The translations under genes and the position numbers were made by a program. Under the pieces are notes generated by a model. The model had not been told where the DNA came from. It made no database searches and saw only the letters and a list, made by a program, of their open reading frames with translations. 64,000 nt of DNA, taken from Tenrec ecaudatus. Lineage: Eukaryota; Chordata; Mammalia; Afrosoricida; Tenrecidae. The stretch's first letter is position 1; each line of letters begins with the position of its first letter. The DNA is taken from the NCBI RefSeq assembly GCF_050624435.1, contig NC_134535.1, positions 75,140,494-75,204,493 on the forward strand, given 5' to 3'. Below, one piece after another: positions 46,485 through 60,334 of the stretch.

Positions 46485-47265
46485 TATTGTTGTCAGGTGC
46501 CCTCGAATGGCCTCCGATTCCCAGCGACCCCATGTACAAGGGGGGGAAAACTGCCCACTCCCGTGCCGTCCTCACCGTCGTTCTTATGTTTGAGCCACCG
46601 GGGCAGCCACTGCGTCAGTCTCATCTTGTCCAAGGTCGTCCCCTGTCACTCCATCTACTTTACCAAGCACCATGTCCCTTCCAAAGGACTGGTCTCCTGA
46701 TAACATGTCCAAAGTTCATGAGACAGGGTCTCAGCATCCTTCCTTAGTTCTAAGGAGTTCATGAGACAGGGTCTCAGCGTCCTTCCTCAGTTCTAAGGAG
46801 TTCATAAGGCAGGGTCTCAGCATCCTCAGTCCTAAGGAGTTCATGAGACAGGGTCTCAGCATCCTTCCTCAGTTCTAAGGAGTTCATAAGGCAGGGTCTC
46901 AGCATCCTTCCTCAGTTCTAAGGAGTTCATGAGACAGAGTCTCAGCGGCCTTGGTTCTAAGGAGTTCATGAGACAGGGTCTCAGCCTCCTCAGTTCTAAG
47001 GAGTGCATGAGACAGGGTTTCAGCGTCCTCAGTTCTGAGGAGTTCATAAGGCAGGGTCTCAGCGTCGTCAGTTCTAAGGAGTTCATGAGGCAGGTGTCAG
47101 CAGTCTTAGTTCTAAGAAGTTCATGAGACAGGGTCTCAGCATCCTAGATTCTAAGGCGCCTGCTGGCTGTTCTTCGTCCAAGACAGATTGGTTTTTTCTT
47201 TTGGCAATGCGTGGTGTTTTCAGCACTCTTTGCCAACACCATAATTCAAATGAATGCATATTTCA
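46485..47265 (-). mobile_element. RTE LINE 3' region, antisense, with minisatellite
   Basis: 46,485-46,710 carries RTE 3' blocks ('ccatctactttaccaagcaccatgtcccttccaaaggactgg'), and 47,150-47,265 continues them ('tctaaggcgcctgctggctgttcttcgtccaagacagattgg', 'gccaacaccataattcaaatgaatgcat'). Between them one segment of the element is amplified in tandem. Confidence 0.6.
46713..47150. repeat. 39/43-bp minisatellite derived from RTE
   Basis: Eleven tandem units share 'aaggagttcatgagacagggtctcagc'. The marker 'ttcat(g/a)a' recurs at 46,715, 46,758, 46,801, 46,840, 46,883, 46,926, 46,965, 47,004, 47,043, 47,082 and 47,120. Spacing is 43 or 39 bp (38 once), so two unit types alternate, differing by a 4-bp 'cttc' step. 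The unit corresponds to the RTE block 'gtgagacatagtctc..catccttgcttctaaggag'. Confidence 0.9.
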
Positions 47266-47279
47266 ATTTTTGATGTAGC

Positions 47280-48050
47280 ATATGATCCAGCAATTCCACT
47301 CCCAGTATACACCCAAGAGACTTAAAAGTATGGAATACACACACACACACACATATCAACGTTCATTGCAGCATTATTCACAACAACCAAAAAGTGGAAA
47401 CAACTCAAGCCTCCATCCACTGCTGAAACAAATGTGGCATGCATATGCAGTGGGATGCTATTCAGACCTAAAGAGAAATGAAATTCTGATACATGCTGTG
47501 ATATGAGTGGATGAATCCTAAAAATACTATGCTGGCCCCTGATAAAATGTAAAAAAAAGAAAGAAAATGATTAGGGCAAAGAATGGACAGATGTGCTTTA
47601 TACAATTGATGTATGTATATGTATGGATTGTGATAAGAGTTGTATGAGCCCCTAATTAAATGTTTTAAAAAAATACTATGCTGGGTGAAATTAGATATAA
47701 ATGTTTGAATCCCCCACCCCACCCACCAGGGGAATGAACAACAGCAGTGGGGGCAAAGGAGACTGCGAATAGTGCAAGATATAAAATAACTTGTAATTTA
47801 TCGGGGGGTCCACGAGGCTGGATGGGTGGGAGAGGGAGGGAAAAAAGAGCTGATACCAAAGGCTCAAGCAGCAAGAAAACGTTTTTAAAATGATGATGGC
47901 AACATATGTACAAATGTGTTTGATACAATTGATGTATGGATTGTTATAAGAACTGTAAGAGCCCCCAATAAAATGATTTATTAATAAAAACAATAAATAA
48001 AATTAAAAAGTACAAATACTAGATGATCCCACTTTTATGAAATACACATA
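47280..48050 (+). mobile_element. L1 ORF2 C-terminus/3' UTR with two nested L1 ends
   Basis: Positions 47,282-47,506 translate to pieces of the L1 ORF2 C-terminus (YTPKRLK, then WHAYAVGCYSDLKRNEILIHAV). A younger L1 end sits at about 47,536-47,670, with 'aaatactatgctgg' on both sides (about 47,522 and 47,671). A second young end lies at about 47,705-48,000, after which the old 3' UTR resumes with 'agatgatcccacttttatgaaataca'. A short (CA) run at 47,339-47,352 lies within the old coding part. Confidence 0.7.
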
Positions 48051-48056
48051 TTGAGA

Positions 48057-48480
48057 TGTGTTAGGCAGGGTTCTCTAGAGAAACAAAGCCAAGACACTTT
48101 TGATTATATATAAAAGGATAGATTTATACAGCGAGAAGGAATCTATGGCTAATTAGTCCACCCAGCTCAGTACAAAGGGCTCAGTTCAACTCACTTGCGT
48201 GGAACAGTTAATAATACTGCAGGTCCTTCAACTCATGCAGGCTACGGGCAGACTCCACTGTCTGCTTCCTTGATCTTGGACCAGCCAAGTGCCAGCAGAG
48301 AGCACTCCCGACCAGCGCCTCCCCAAGGGCACTTGTACTGAGACCACCAGCTCACCCCTGGGTCTCTAGTCTCCCCGTCTTGGTTTCCTGGCGTCTCCTA
48401 CCAAGCTCTCTTCTCTTCTTTAGCTATTCTGCTTCCGCTTCACTGGAGCTTCTATCAACCAGAGAGGCTGACACAGAAGC
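48057..48480 (+). repeat. LTR-like repeat, family unassigned
   Basis: It begins 'tgttaggcagggttctctagagaaacaaagcc', which matches the complement of the right end of 7,062-7,615, and includes 'tatatataaaaggatagatttata'. Probably an old solo LTR of ERVL/MaLR type, but I cannot name the family. Confidence 0.35.
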
Positions 48481-49084
48481 AGGCACATCCTTCTACTCCC
48501 TAGTCATCTCCATGAACTTGCATTTCAAGAGTCAGGGAGGGAAAGAGGAAAGTCAGTGACAGTGGAGAAGACAATAGGAAAAATCTCCAAAAATAGGCCA
48601 GAAAAGGTCACCTCTAGGCCTTACTAGAACCACAGTCAGCCAGGGAGAAGTGACCAGTGCTGGGCAGACAATCGGGCAATTAGATTCTGAAACAGAAGGT
48701 GCCTTTGAGGAACTGCTCCAAGTGCAGGGCATTCCTCCCGCCCATCATTCCTAGGAGTACCCAGAACATATCCCGACTCATGTTTGTTTGTTAGCAGTTT
48801 AGTTTGTCCCTCTTCCTTTCCTTTTTGCTATTTCCTCTAGTTCATCCTTATATTTGAGATTCTTTTCAGAAATTACCAAAAAAGCCATTTCCTATAGATT
48901 CTCTAATTTTCTCTCCTGATGGCCTTAAGAAAGCATACAAAACATTCTGAAGATTTGTTTCCTAAGAACTATAGATGTGAAGAACTTGTAAAATAATATG
49001 GGGAGAGTTAACACAGTTATGGTAAAATTTACTGGCTTATAAGTTGGAATTACCCTGAAGGCTCATCTCTCTCCAGGTGACTCA

Positions 49085-49167
49085 CTCCTCCCCTCTCCTC
49101 CCCTCCCCTCCACTCCCCTCCCCTCTCCTCCCCTCTCCTCTCCTCTCCTCTCCTCTCTCTCTCTCTC
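49085..49167. repeat. Polypyrimidine CCCCTCTCCT repeat
   Basis: About 80 bp of CT/CCT-rich simple sequence with mirror symmetry, of a kind that can form triplex DNA. No coding or splicing role is evident. Confidence 0.9.
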
Positions 49168-49406
49168 AAAGTTAAGCCTTCAGTGACATTTTACTAACAC
49201 CGAGTGACCTAAACACTTACTGCTTTTGTTTACAAAAATCACATGCATTGGGTCGGATTCTGATGTTTTGGTCAAGCTCCGATGCAAAAATTTCTCGACA
49301 TTTTCACGTCGAAAGCCAATTAATTATGTTGAGTTCTGAGGCAGTTGGGTACCGGGGTTCTACTGTCTACCATAAGGGCTCCTTTAAGGGACATTGAATC
49401 TACCGC

Positions 49407-49620
49407 AAAGGAGCCCTGTGGCTTACATATTGGGCAGCTAACCACAAGGTAGTGGCTTACATGTTGTACTCCTAATCACAAGGTTAGCAGTTCGAACCCA
49501 GCCACCGCTCTGCAGGAGAAAGATGAGGCTTTCTACTCCCATAACAATTTAGAAACCTTAGAAACCCAAAGGGCCAGTTCTACTTTGTGAGTCAGAATTG
49601 ATTCAGTGACAGTGAGGTGC
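49407..49620 (+). repeat. AfroSINE with duplicated head
   Basis: The head appears twice: 'gcttacatattgggcagctaaccacaaggtag' then 'gcttacatgttgtactcctaatcacaaggttagcagttcgaaccc'. A normal body and tail follow ('agtcagaattgattcagtgacagtgagg'). Confidence 0.75.
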
Positions 49621-49639
49621 TTTTTTTTTTTTTTTTAAA

Positions 49640-49835
49640 CCTACTACCACTGAGTTGATTCTGACTTATACCACACTCCTATAGGACTCAAACAAACCCA
49701 CTCTCTCTCGCTGAGTGTATTCCAACTCTTGGTGACTTCATATAGGATACTGAGGCTTTGAATCTTTATGGGAGTAGACAGCCTCCTCTTTCTCCCGCAG
49801 AGCAGCTGGTGGGTTTCCGACTGCTCGCCTGGGTG
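49640..49835 (-). repeat. AfroSINE, antisense
   Basis: 'cctactaccactgagttgattctgacttatacc' to 'ctcctctttctcccgcagagcagctggtgggtttccgactgctcgcc'. It directly follows the sense SINE, with an oligo-T between them, so the two form an inverted pair. Confidence 0.65.
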
Positions 49836-50637
49836 GGTTGTCTCTCCCAGTTCATCGTTCCGCAGCCATGACTTGGTTTCCTTCCTTTCCCTGCGCCCTG
49901 CTATGGCCTTGAGAGGAAAGATAAGATCTAAGCTGGTTCTGAGGTTTAACTACTGACCCCTTTGCCCTTCCCTGGTATACCCACCCTACCCTCAGTGCAT
50001 CCAGGGAAGGTAGCTTCTCCCCCGTCTTTCTCTCTATGATCTAGCAGACAGGGCAGAGGGCTTGGAAAGGGAGGGATTGGCACGGCCTGGGGGTGGGGAG
50101 CCCTGTGCACAGAGAAAGCAGACACAGCAGAACTATTCTGCCCCAGAGCTGCAGGATCTACAAATTGCAGCCCAAACTAGCCAATGGGAAAAGGCCCTCT
50201 AATCCCAGAGAAACTAAAGCATGCTCTTCAGTTCTGCAACTTCCCTGGTGCACCCCACGTCTTCCCCCCACCCCCACCTTTACCTTGGTACTCATAGGAG
50301 CCTGGAGGCCCCCCAGGAGGGCAGTCCCATACCCCAGTAGTGAACTCAGCTGGACTGTCCCCCAAGCAAAGCCGAAGAATGTTCTTACAGAGATGCCAGT
50401 CAGGACCTTGGACCCAACTTTTTCTTGAAGAGCAAACGTCCATCTCCTTGGCTGGGTCCCCCTGTTTCCGAGGCTCTTCAGGTCTGCTAACACCCTGCGC
50501 CGGCCCGGAACGAGGCCAGGGAAAATCCCCCAGCTTTATCAGAGACGTGGGATTGGCCCAGCTCTCCACATCCGTGAAGGGGTTAAGAGGCTGGGCCGGC
50601 CACCTCAGCCTGCCCCTCCCAGGGACTGAGCAGTCCC

Positions 50638-53301
<2,664 letters not shown>

Positions 53302-53977
53302 AGAAGGAAGCGAGGGAAGCGGCTGGGTTTCTGTGGAGGGGCTGAACCAGCCCTTAGCTGAAGAAAGAGAATGGAGGGAGGGGCACGTACTTCTTTCTGT
53401 TTTAATTTATGTATGTTCCCCCCCTCCCTGGCCCCTTTTGCTGTGTGAAATCTTTCAAGTTGCATTCATGAGCTGGTTGGTGCAGACTTCCCGCCCACCT
53501 CCCGTCACTGTGTGAGCATGATGGTGCAGCAGACACAGGAAGGTGGGTGTGTGGTGGTGTCTTGGGAAAGAAGTATCGTCCTGTGTCCTATGTCGCTTCT
53601 AACCCACAGGGTAAGCACAGGGAGCCAGCCCCAAGTGGTTGACTTTTATCCCATTGCCGATCACTGGTATGGCTCTGGATTTCTAAGGGACCAGGGAAGC
53701 TGGAGGCCTCCCCTCCCAGAAGGCCCAGGGACAGAAGTGAAGGGGCAGGCAGTTCAAGACTTGGGGAGATATTTTTCTGCACTGAGGCGGGGTTGCTCAT
53801 GGAGGTGGGCGTGCGGGTAGAGCTCAGGGTGGTAGCCCCAGATCAAGATGCAACTGGACCACCAAGGTTGGGGGAGGGTAATGGAGTAGAGCCCACTTAT
53901 CAACGGGAGGCTGGCCCTCTGAGAAAAGGGAACACGGGGGTGAGGGGTGGGGGGTGGGCTTGAGCTATTCTAAGGGG

Positions 53978-54152
53978 CCCTGGTGGCGCAGTGGTTATGT
54001 GCTGGATTGCAATCTGAATGGTCGGCAGTTCAAAAATACGGGAAAAGATGAGGCTTTCTACTCTCCGAAACAGTTACGCTCCCAGAAGCCCGCAGGGGGC
54101 GGGTTACTAGGAGTCAGTATGGACTTGGTGGCAGTGAGGGTTTTTGTTTTTA
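53978..54152 (+). repeat. AfroSINE
   Basis: 'ggggccctggtggcgcagtggttatgtgctgg' head, 'gaatggtcggcagttc', then 'gggttactaggagtcagtatggacttggtggcagtgaggg' tail. A good match to the family and among the best preserved in the window. Confidence 0.85.
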
Positions 54153-54282
54153 TGAAGCCCTATAAACCGGTCTACATTCACTGGCTGGGTTGTGTGTTCA
54201 TTCTGGCAAGATGGATCTCTTCAGAGGCCCTGGGCCAGTAAGCTCCCAGCCTTCAATAGAGAATAAGTGAGCCGTGAACAGA

Positions 54283-54476
54283 AGCCCTGGTGCTGTGGTG
54301 GTTAGAGGACTCGGCTGCCAACCGAAAGGATGGGAGCGCCAACCCACAAGCCAATTCACAGGAGCAAGAGGTAGCAGCCTGCCTCTTTCTTTCGGCAAAG
54401 AGTTACAGCCTGAACAACTCTATGGGCCCCCTAACTCTGAGTCAAAGCCAACTCCATGACAGTGCACTTTGGTTTT
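54283..54476 (+). repeat. AfroSINE, older variant
   Basis: 'agccctggtgctgtggtggttagaggactcggctgccaaccgaaagg', then 'gcaaagagttacagcctgaacaactctatgggccccctaactctgagtcaaagccaactcc'. The body differs from the 53,978 copy and is closer to the general afrotherian form. Confidence 0.7.
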
Positions 54477-54689
54477 TTGGAGCTTAGAATCTAGGAAAAT
54501 TAAACAGCTTCACAATTCTGCCTGACATTCCCCAGACTGGCTTCCTGATAGAAGATATGTAAACCCCAGGAGACCCAAAGAGGACAATCTGATACCTGGA
54601 GCAAAGTGTGTGCGTGCATGCGTGTGTGTGTGTGTATGTTTTTTGGGGTGGGGGTTATACCTAGGAAGAAAGGCTCTGACCCTCAGGGT

Positions 54690-56690
54690 TTTTTAAAATC
54701 ATTTGATTGGGGCTCATACAACTCTTATCACAATCCATACGTCCATCCATTGTGTAAAGCACATCTGTACATTTGCTACCCTTATCATTCTCAAAACACC
54801 TGCTCTCCACCTAAGTCCTTGATATCAGTGCCTCATTTTCCCTCTCCCTCCCATTGCCTTCATGAACCCTTGATAATTTATAAATTATTGTGTCATATCT
54901 TACCCTGTCCAGCATCTCCCTTCACCCACTTTTCTGTTGTCTGTCCCCCAGAGAGGAGGTTATATGTAGATCCTTGTAATCAGTTCCCTCTTTCCAACCC
55001 GCCCTCCCTCCACCCTCCCAGTATCGCCACTCACACCACTGGTCCTGAAGGGATCATCCATCCCGGATTTCCTTGTCAGGGGAAGCCAGCCCCTAACACA
55101 TCATTATGGGTCCGGTAGGCGCAATTGTACAGTGATAGTAAGTAAAGATCATAGTAAAGTTATAGAGAGCATGAGAGATAGAAGTATTGAAATAAATGGA
55201 GTCAGACATGATTCATAGTAGCATACTCACCTCAGCCCTGCTTGGTGGTCCACGTGGAGGGAGAGAGAGCCCTTTAATGCTAGCCCAGGCTTTTTATCTT
55301 CTCTGGGGACATGCAAACCCCCTAATTACAGGTGAGGACATACATCACAGGAAGGGGTTGTGCTATAGGTAATACAGTAATGAGCGGGGGTGGTCTAGGG
55401 ATATACACACAATAGGAAGAGGAGGGATTGGGGGTATACATGTGACAAGATGGGCGGATCCTAAATTCAAGATGGCAGCCTAACCTTGGTCATCCTTGGG
55501 CAGTTTTGACCTCTCTGGGGTCTCCTACAAGGAAACAGACAACTGCTATCCTTATCAGAAGGGAGTGGGCCCTATTTGTTGTGGGATAAACAGTGGTGTC
55601 TGCTTGCTCTAGATGGTTGATAGCTCTCCGTGAGACCTACTTCTGATGACCTCCAAGTGTATGGTCATTCGCAAGCAGCTGTTTGGCATATATTTGGGGA
55701 GACAGCTTGGGAAAAATCCTTCTGTATCCCACATTCCCTGTGTTTCCAGTTCCTCTCTGTACCAGTGTACATCCTCTGGTCTAGCCAGACTTGTAAGGTA
55801 GAATTGGGATCATAATAGTTGTGGGGAGGAAGCATTTAAGAATTAGGAAGTTGGATGTTTCATTGTTGCTACACTGCATGCTGACTGGCTCATCTCCTCC
55901 CCAGGATCCTTCTGTAAGGGTGTGGGTGTCCCGTTACCTATAGATGGGCTTTGGGTCTCCACTCTGCACTCCCCCCTCATTTACAATGATACGATTTTTT
56001 GTTCTTTGATGCCTGGTACCTGATCCCTTCAAAACCTTGTGGTCACACTGGCTGGTGCGCTTCTTCCATGTGGGCTTTCTTGCTTCTCAGCTACATGGCC
56101 ACTTGTTACCTTCCAGCCTTTAAGACCCCAGACACTCTATTTTTTGATAGCCGTGCACCATCAGCTTTCTTCACCACATTTGCTTATGCTCCCATTTGTC
56201 TTCACTGATCCTGTCGGGAAGGTGAGCATCACGGAGTGCCAGTTTAATAGAACAAAGTGTTCTTGCATTGACTAAATACTAGAGTGGAGATCCAATGTCC
56301 ATCTGCTGCCTTAATACTAAACCTATAACTATATGCACACAGATCTATTTCCTCATCATCCTATATAAATATATTTACATATGTACATGCCTGTATTTAG
56401 ACCTCTATAAAAGCTCTTTGCATCCTAGTTCTTTACTCTATTTCCTTTTTCTTTCCTCTTGTCCCACTATCATGTTTAGACTTTATTTAGGTTTCAGTAA
56501 TTTCTCTTGGTTACATTGCCCTTGATGAATCCCTCAGGCCTCTCACACCCTCCTTGCCACTGATTTTGGATCACTTGTTGTTCCCTGGTCAACACCACCT
56601 CCCTTCCCCCTCCTCTCCCTCTCCCATGTCCCCCCAGAACCATCAGTCCTGTTGTTTTCTTCTCCAGACTGTTCATCCAGCCTATCTTAG
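54690..56690 (-). repeat. L1 3' UTR, antisense, interrupted by a solo LTR
   Basis: It starts 'aaaatcatttgattggggctcatacaactcttatcacaatcc'. L1 sequence runs to about 55,073, is broken by 660 bp of LTR, and resumes at 55,734 with 'ttccctgtgtttccagttcc', continuing to about 56,690. Confidence 0.6.
55074..55733 (-). mobile_element. Solo LTR of an endogenous retrovirus
   Basis: A 660-bp fossil. Read on the minus strand it begins TGTGGGATAC and ends CCCCTGACA, the TG..CA ends of an LTR. It is bracketed by 6-bp near-identical repeats (TTTCCT and TTCCCT) in otherwise continuous L1 sequence. A 6-bp duplication suggests a class II (ERVK-like) element. No internal viral region is present, so it is a solo LTR left by recombination. 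It is younger than its L1 host. Confidence 0.65.
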
Positions 56691-57234
56691 ACCCTTATGG
56701 CTTTAATTTAGAGCCAGCAAGTCAAAACACTCTTCCAATGGCATCTTTCCTCTGTTGTCTCTAATCCTATAGTTCTCCTGATCCTTCTTTTGTCTGTATT
56801 TTCACTCTTCTCTCAACCGTCCTTTGAACTGGAAGAAAAGCCTTTTCTAACTTTCCTTCAAGCGTCAGAAATAAATTCTTTCCCCCCCCCCAAAGGATTC
56901 CTTATTCAGGAGGTAATTATCCTCCAGGAAGGTTCCTCTTGTAGTAGGCCAAATTCCCTCATGTCAGCAGAGGCTGGACAAGACCTTCAAAAGACCAATG
57001 ATCTTTTCTTTCATGAACGTCATGCATGCTTCTCAACATGTTAAGCCTGTGGCTGCAGTTAGACAAGCCACGCAAAACCAGTGGCCATCAAATGAACTTG
57101 GAGTCCCAGGCTTGTCAGAGTACAGCTATGTGCCCAGAGGCTGATTGTTCAAACCAGATCACCGGCCCTTCCTTTGTGTGTGCGTGCTATCTCTTTTCCT
57201 CTTTGCTTTTTGTTGTGTTTAAAAAAAAATCATT

Positions 57235-57418
57235 TTGGGGGAGCGGGGAGGGAGTGGGAAGAAAAAAAAAGGGAAATAGAGCTGATTCCAGGAACCCAAG
57301 TGGAAGGTGAATTATGAGAATGATGAGTGCAACGAATGTATAAGGGTGCTTTGCTCAATTGATGTATGTACAGATTGTGATAAGAGCTTTATGAGCCCCA
57401 ATAAAAAGCTTTAAAATA
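57235..57418 (+). repeat. L1 3' end, sense
   Basis: 'gggggagcggggaggg', 'agctgattccaggaacccaagtgg' through 'ttatgagccccaataaaaagcttta'. It abuts an antisense copy. Confidence 0.6.
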
Positions 57419-57434
57419 ATAAAATATAGTTACT

Positions 57435-57960
57435 TTATAAAAAATCCTTTTATTGGGGTTCATAAAACTCTCATCATACTCCATGCATACATCCATTGTG
57501 TCAAGCACATTTGTACATTTGTTGCCAACATCATTCTCAAAACATTTGCCTTCTACTTGAGCCCTTGATATCAGCTCATTTTTTATCCTCCCTCCCTGCC
57601 ACTCTCCCTCATGAACCCTTGATGATTTATAAATTGTTATTTTGTTATGTCTTACACTGTCTGACGTCTCCCTTCACCCACTTTTCTGTTGTCCAGGTTA
57701 TATGCAGATCCTTGTAATCAGTTCCCCTTTTCTACTCCACCTTCCCTCCCGGTATCACCACTCTCACCACTGGTCCTGAGGGGTTCATCTGTCCTGGATT
57801 CTCTGTGTTTCCAGTTCCTATCTGTACATACCAGTGCACATCCGCTGGTCTAGCTGGATTTGTAAGGTGGAATCGGGATCATGATAGTGGAGGTGTGGGA
57901 ATGAAACATACAGGAACTAGAGAAAAGTTGTAAGTTTCATCGTTGCTACACTGCACCCTG
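57435..57960 (-). repeat. L1 3' end, antisense
   Basis: 'aaaatccttttattggggttcataaaactctcatcatactcc' through the usual order to 'gaactagagaaaagttgtaag..ctgcaccctgactggc'. It is tail-to-tail with the preceding copy. Confidence 0.6.
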
Positions 57961-58039
57961 ACTGGCTCGTCTCCTCTCCGCGACCGTCTGTAAGGGGATG
58001 CACCAGACCTTTCTTGGGAGCTGACCCTGGGTAGACTAT

Positions 58040-58190
58040 GGAGCCAGGGCAGAGTAGTGGTTGGGCTGGGGTCCCCATGGTCAGCAGTTCAAACCCACCA
58101 GCAGCTCCGAGGTAGAAAGACAGGATTCTATTCCCATGAACAGTTACCGTCTTTGGAACCACAGGGGATGGGCGGCTGTGAGCGTTTTCG
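58040..58190 (+). repeat. AfroSINE, diverged
   Basis: 'gagccagggcagagtagtggttgggctgggg', 'catggtcagcagttcaaacccaccagcagctcc', 'gaacagttaccgtctttgg'. About 700 bp upstream of the TIMELESS CpG island. Confidence 0.65.
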
Positions 58191-58973
58191 GCGTGGACTT
58201 GACCCTCGCTCCAATGTCTGTTACGGTCCAGTCCAACACATTAACTGCTGGCACCACCAGCTCTAGCTGGACGCACTGCAGGGGGGGGGGGTGTAGGAGG
58301 TGGGCTGCGAACAGCTGTCCTCTGCATAGAGAATTCACAGCAAGGACAGGCCTCTGCAGGAAGACCTGTCCACCGCCGGGAGTCACTTATTCTGCAGGGA
58401 GACCCATCCACCGGCGTCGACGGCGACGCACAGGGCCTGCGAGGGTCCACTCTGTGACAGCAGGGCGGAACCTCCCCTATGCGCTTCCCAACAGGCTGCT
58501 GGTTTGGAACCCGGGAGCCGCCCAGTGCGTGAGCGCTGCCCCCCAGGGCTGCCCCGCTGAGCCTGCGGAGCAGAAAACGCAATCTTGGGGGCAGAGCCCC
58601 CCAGGAAGGCCCGGCCGGGCCCCCTGCCGAGCTTGAGGTTAGCAGCCTAAGGCTTGGCCCCACGCGCCACCAGGCTTCCTTTACTCGTGCGACACGTTCC
58701 CCTCCCAAGACGGCCCCTCCCGTGTCTCTCCGCGACCGGGGATGAAGCCCAACCCTCCAGCCAGTTCGGCGTTGGACGAGTCCACTTGGCTGACGGGGGA
58801 GGATGCTTCCACCGCACTCGAAGGGACCTCGTTCCTGCCGTTCGAAGCTCTCAGGAAAGCCACGGCGCTGGGCTCCGTCGGTGCACGGCGGCGATCCCCG
58901 CAGCCAAGCGCCCGGCGCCCGCACGGGCATGCTTTGTCCTCGCGTGGACCGCCGCTCCCCCCCCCCCGTCAGT

Positions 58974-59282
58974 GGACCGCCCGCGCTCGCCCCGCCCCCC
59001 GGCCAGGGGACCGCCCGCGCTCGCCCCGCCCCCCGGTCAGGGGACCGCCCGCGCTCGCCCCGCCCCCCCGTCAGTGGACCGCCCGCGCTCGCCCCGCCCC
59101 CCGGTCAGGGGACCGCCCGCGCTCGCCCCGCCCCCCGGTCAGGGGACCGCCCGCGCTCGCCCCGCCCACCCCGGTCAGTGGACCGCCCGCGCTCGCCCCG
59201 CCCACCCCGTCAGTGGACCGCCCGCGCTCGCCCCGCCCCCCGGTCAGGGGACCGCCCGCGCTCGCCCCGCCCACCCCGGCGG
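58974..59282. repeat. 34-36 bp GC-rich minisatellite
   Basis: The unit GGACCGCCCGCGCTCGCCCC plus a ccgcccccggtcag-like spacer starts at 58,974, 59,008, 59,042, 59,076, 59,110, 59,144, 59,180, 59,215 and 59,249. That is nine units, mostly exactly 34 bp. Units differ mainly in 'cagtgg' versus 'caggggg'-type joins and in ccccc versus ccacc. Confidence 0.95.
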
Positions 59283-59284
59283 TG

Positions 59285-59339
59285 GCGGGAAAGTCGGCCG
59301 GGCTGCGGCGGACGCCGGCTCCTGGGGCCGCGGGACGCG
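59285..59339 (+). other. TIMELESS: Candidate non-coding exon 1 of TIMELESS
   Basis: A good splice donor (ACGCG|GTGAGTGCG) at 59,339/59,340 follows a GC-rich run just downstream of the minisatellite. This fits an untranslated first exon. The exon start is a guess. The next exon, with the MDLHMMNCELLATC start known for TIMELESS, does not occur before 64,000. The assignment rests on synteny. Confidence 0.4.
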
Positions 59340-60334
59340 GTGAGTGCGTGGGTGGGGCCCTCGCGGCGCAGGGAGGGTGCCCGCGCACCTTCGCCCCGTG
59401 CTCCGCGCGGCCGGGGGAGCGGCTCTGAGCCCCGAAGGGGGACGGGAGCGCCGGGAGACTTCCGCTGTGACTGCCCGCGGGCCGCGCGGACCCCGGGAAA
59501 AGGGCGCGGGGCCCTGCTCGTGGCTTTAGACTGACTTCCTCCGCCTCCTCCTCCTCCCTTCGTCCCGAGAGGGCAGGGCCTCGGCCGGGGTCTGGTCCCC
59601 GGACCATGCGCCCCTCATCGAAGCCCCTCTCCCGGAGTCCTTCGGCTCCCCGCGAGCCACGCCCGTTACCTCAGTTTAGGTCTTCCGAGACGGAAGATAG
59701 CTCCTCTGACCGCCCTCTAGAGGGTTCTGAATCACTGACCTCGTGGTGAACAGCTCAATGCTTGGCCGGACGCGCCATCAAAACAAACACACTGCCCGCG
59801 AGTCCATTGTCCCGCACAGCGACCCCGGAGGACTGTGTGCAGCTGCCGGGGGCTCCCAGTGGGCGCGAGCCAGACGGTGCGACCCGGGGGCTCCTGCCGT
59901 GTAGTTCATAATGGTGACTGTCGTGACCCGGCACGCGCTTTCCCGGGCTATATATCTTTGCTGTTATTATTATTGCAATTATAGCCATTTCTTAGGGAAG
60001 TTAACAGAAAGCATCCGTGTCTTTGATCTCCAGCAGCCAAATGCTTCCCTCTGGCCCTCAGCTTCGTAGCAACAGCGTCGGTTGGCGTCTGCCTTGGCTG
60101 TGGCTCAGGAACCTCCCCGCTGCGCGGCCGCACAGTGCCCGCGTCTTTCTTTGCCCCCAGCACTGTCGCCCCTGATAGTTCTGGTGCCTCCACCAACACA
60201 TACAGGACCTCACCTGTGCTCCATTCATGCCTATTCTTCCTTCATGGTCCAAGATTTTCTCCTTTCCTGCTTCGGACGAGGCTCGCATAGCAAGGAGAAT
60301 GGCAACACTGAGCAATACCCCAGTTGGAGTCCTC

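Larger units (their letters stand above)
58900..59650 (+). promoter_or_regulatory. TIMELESS: CpG island, probable TIMELESS promoter
   Basis: Dense CpG and GC boxes, no TATA box. In human the gene after GLS2, SPRYD4 and MIP on this strand is TIMELESS, whose promoter is expected just here. The upstream half of the island is a 34-36 bp minisatellite. Confidence 0.6.

Noticed and set aside
46713-47150. Regular direct repeats resembling a CRISPR array
   Set aside because: The units are contiguous with no variable spacers, and the genome is mammalian. It is a minisatellite.
58654-59534. Three overlapping frames of about 230-240 codons in the CpG island
   Set aside because: They translate the 34-bp minisatellite into Pro/Arg/Ala repeats in different frames. 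The 34-36 bp period is not a multiple of three and no family is recognisable.
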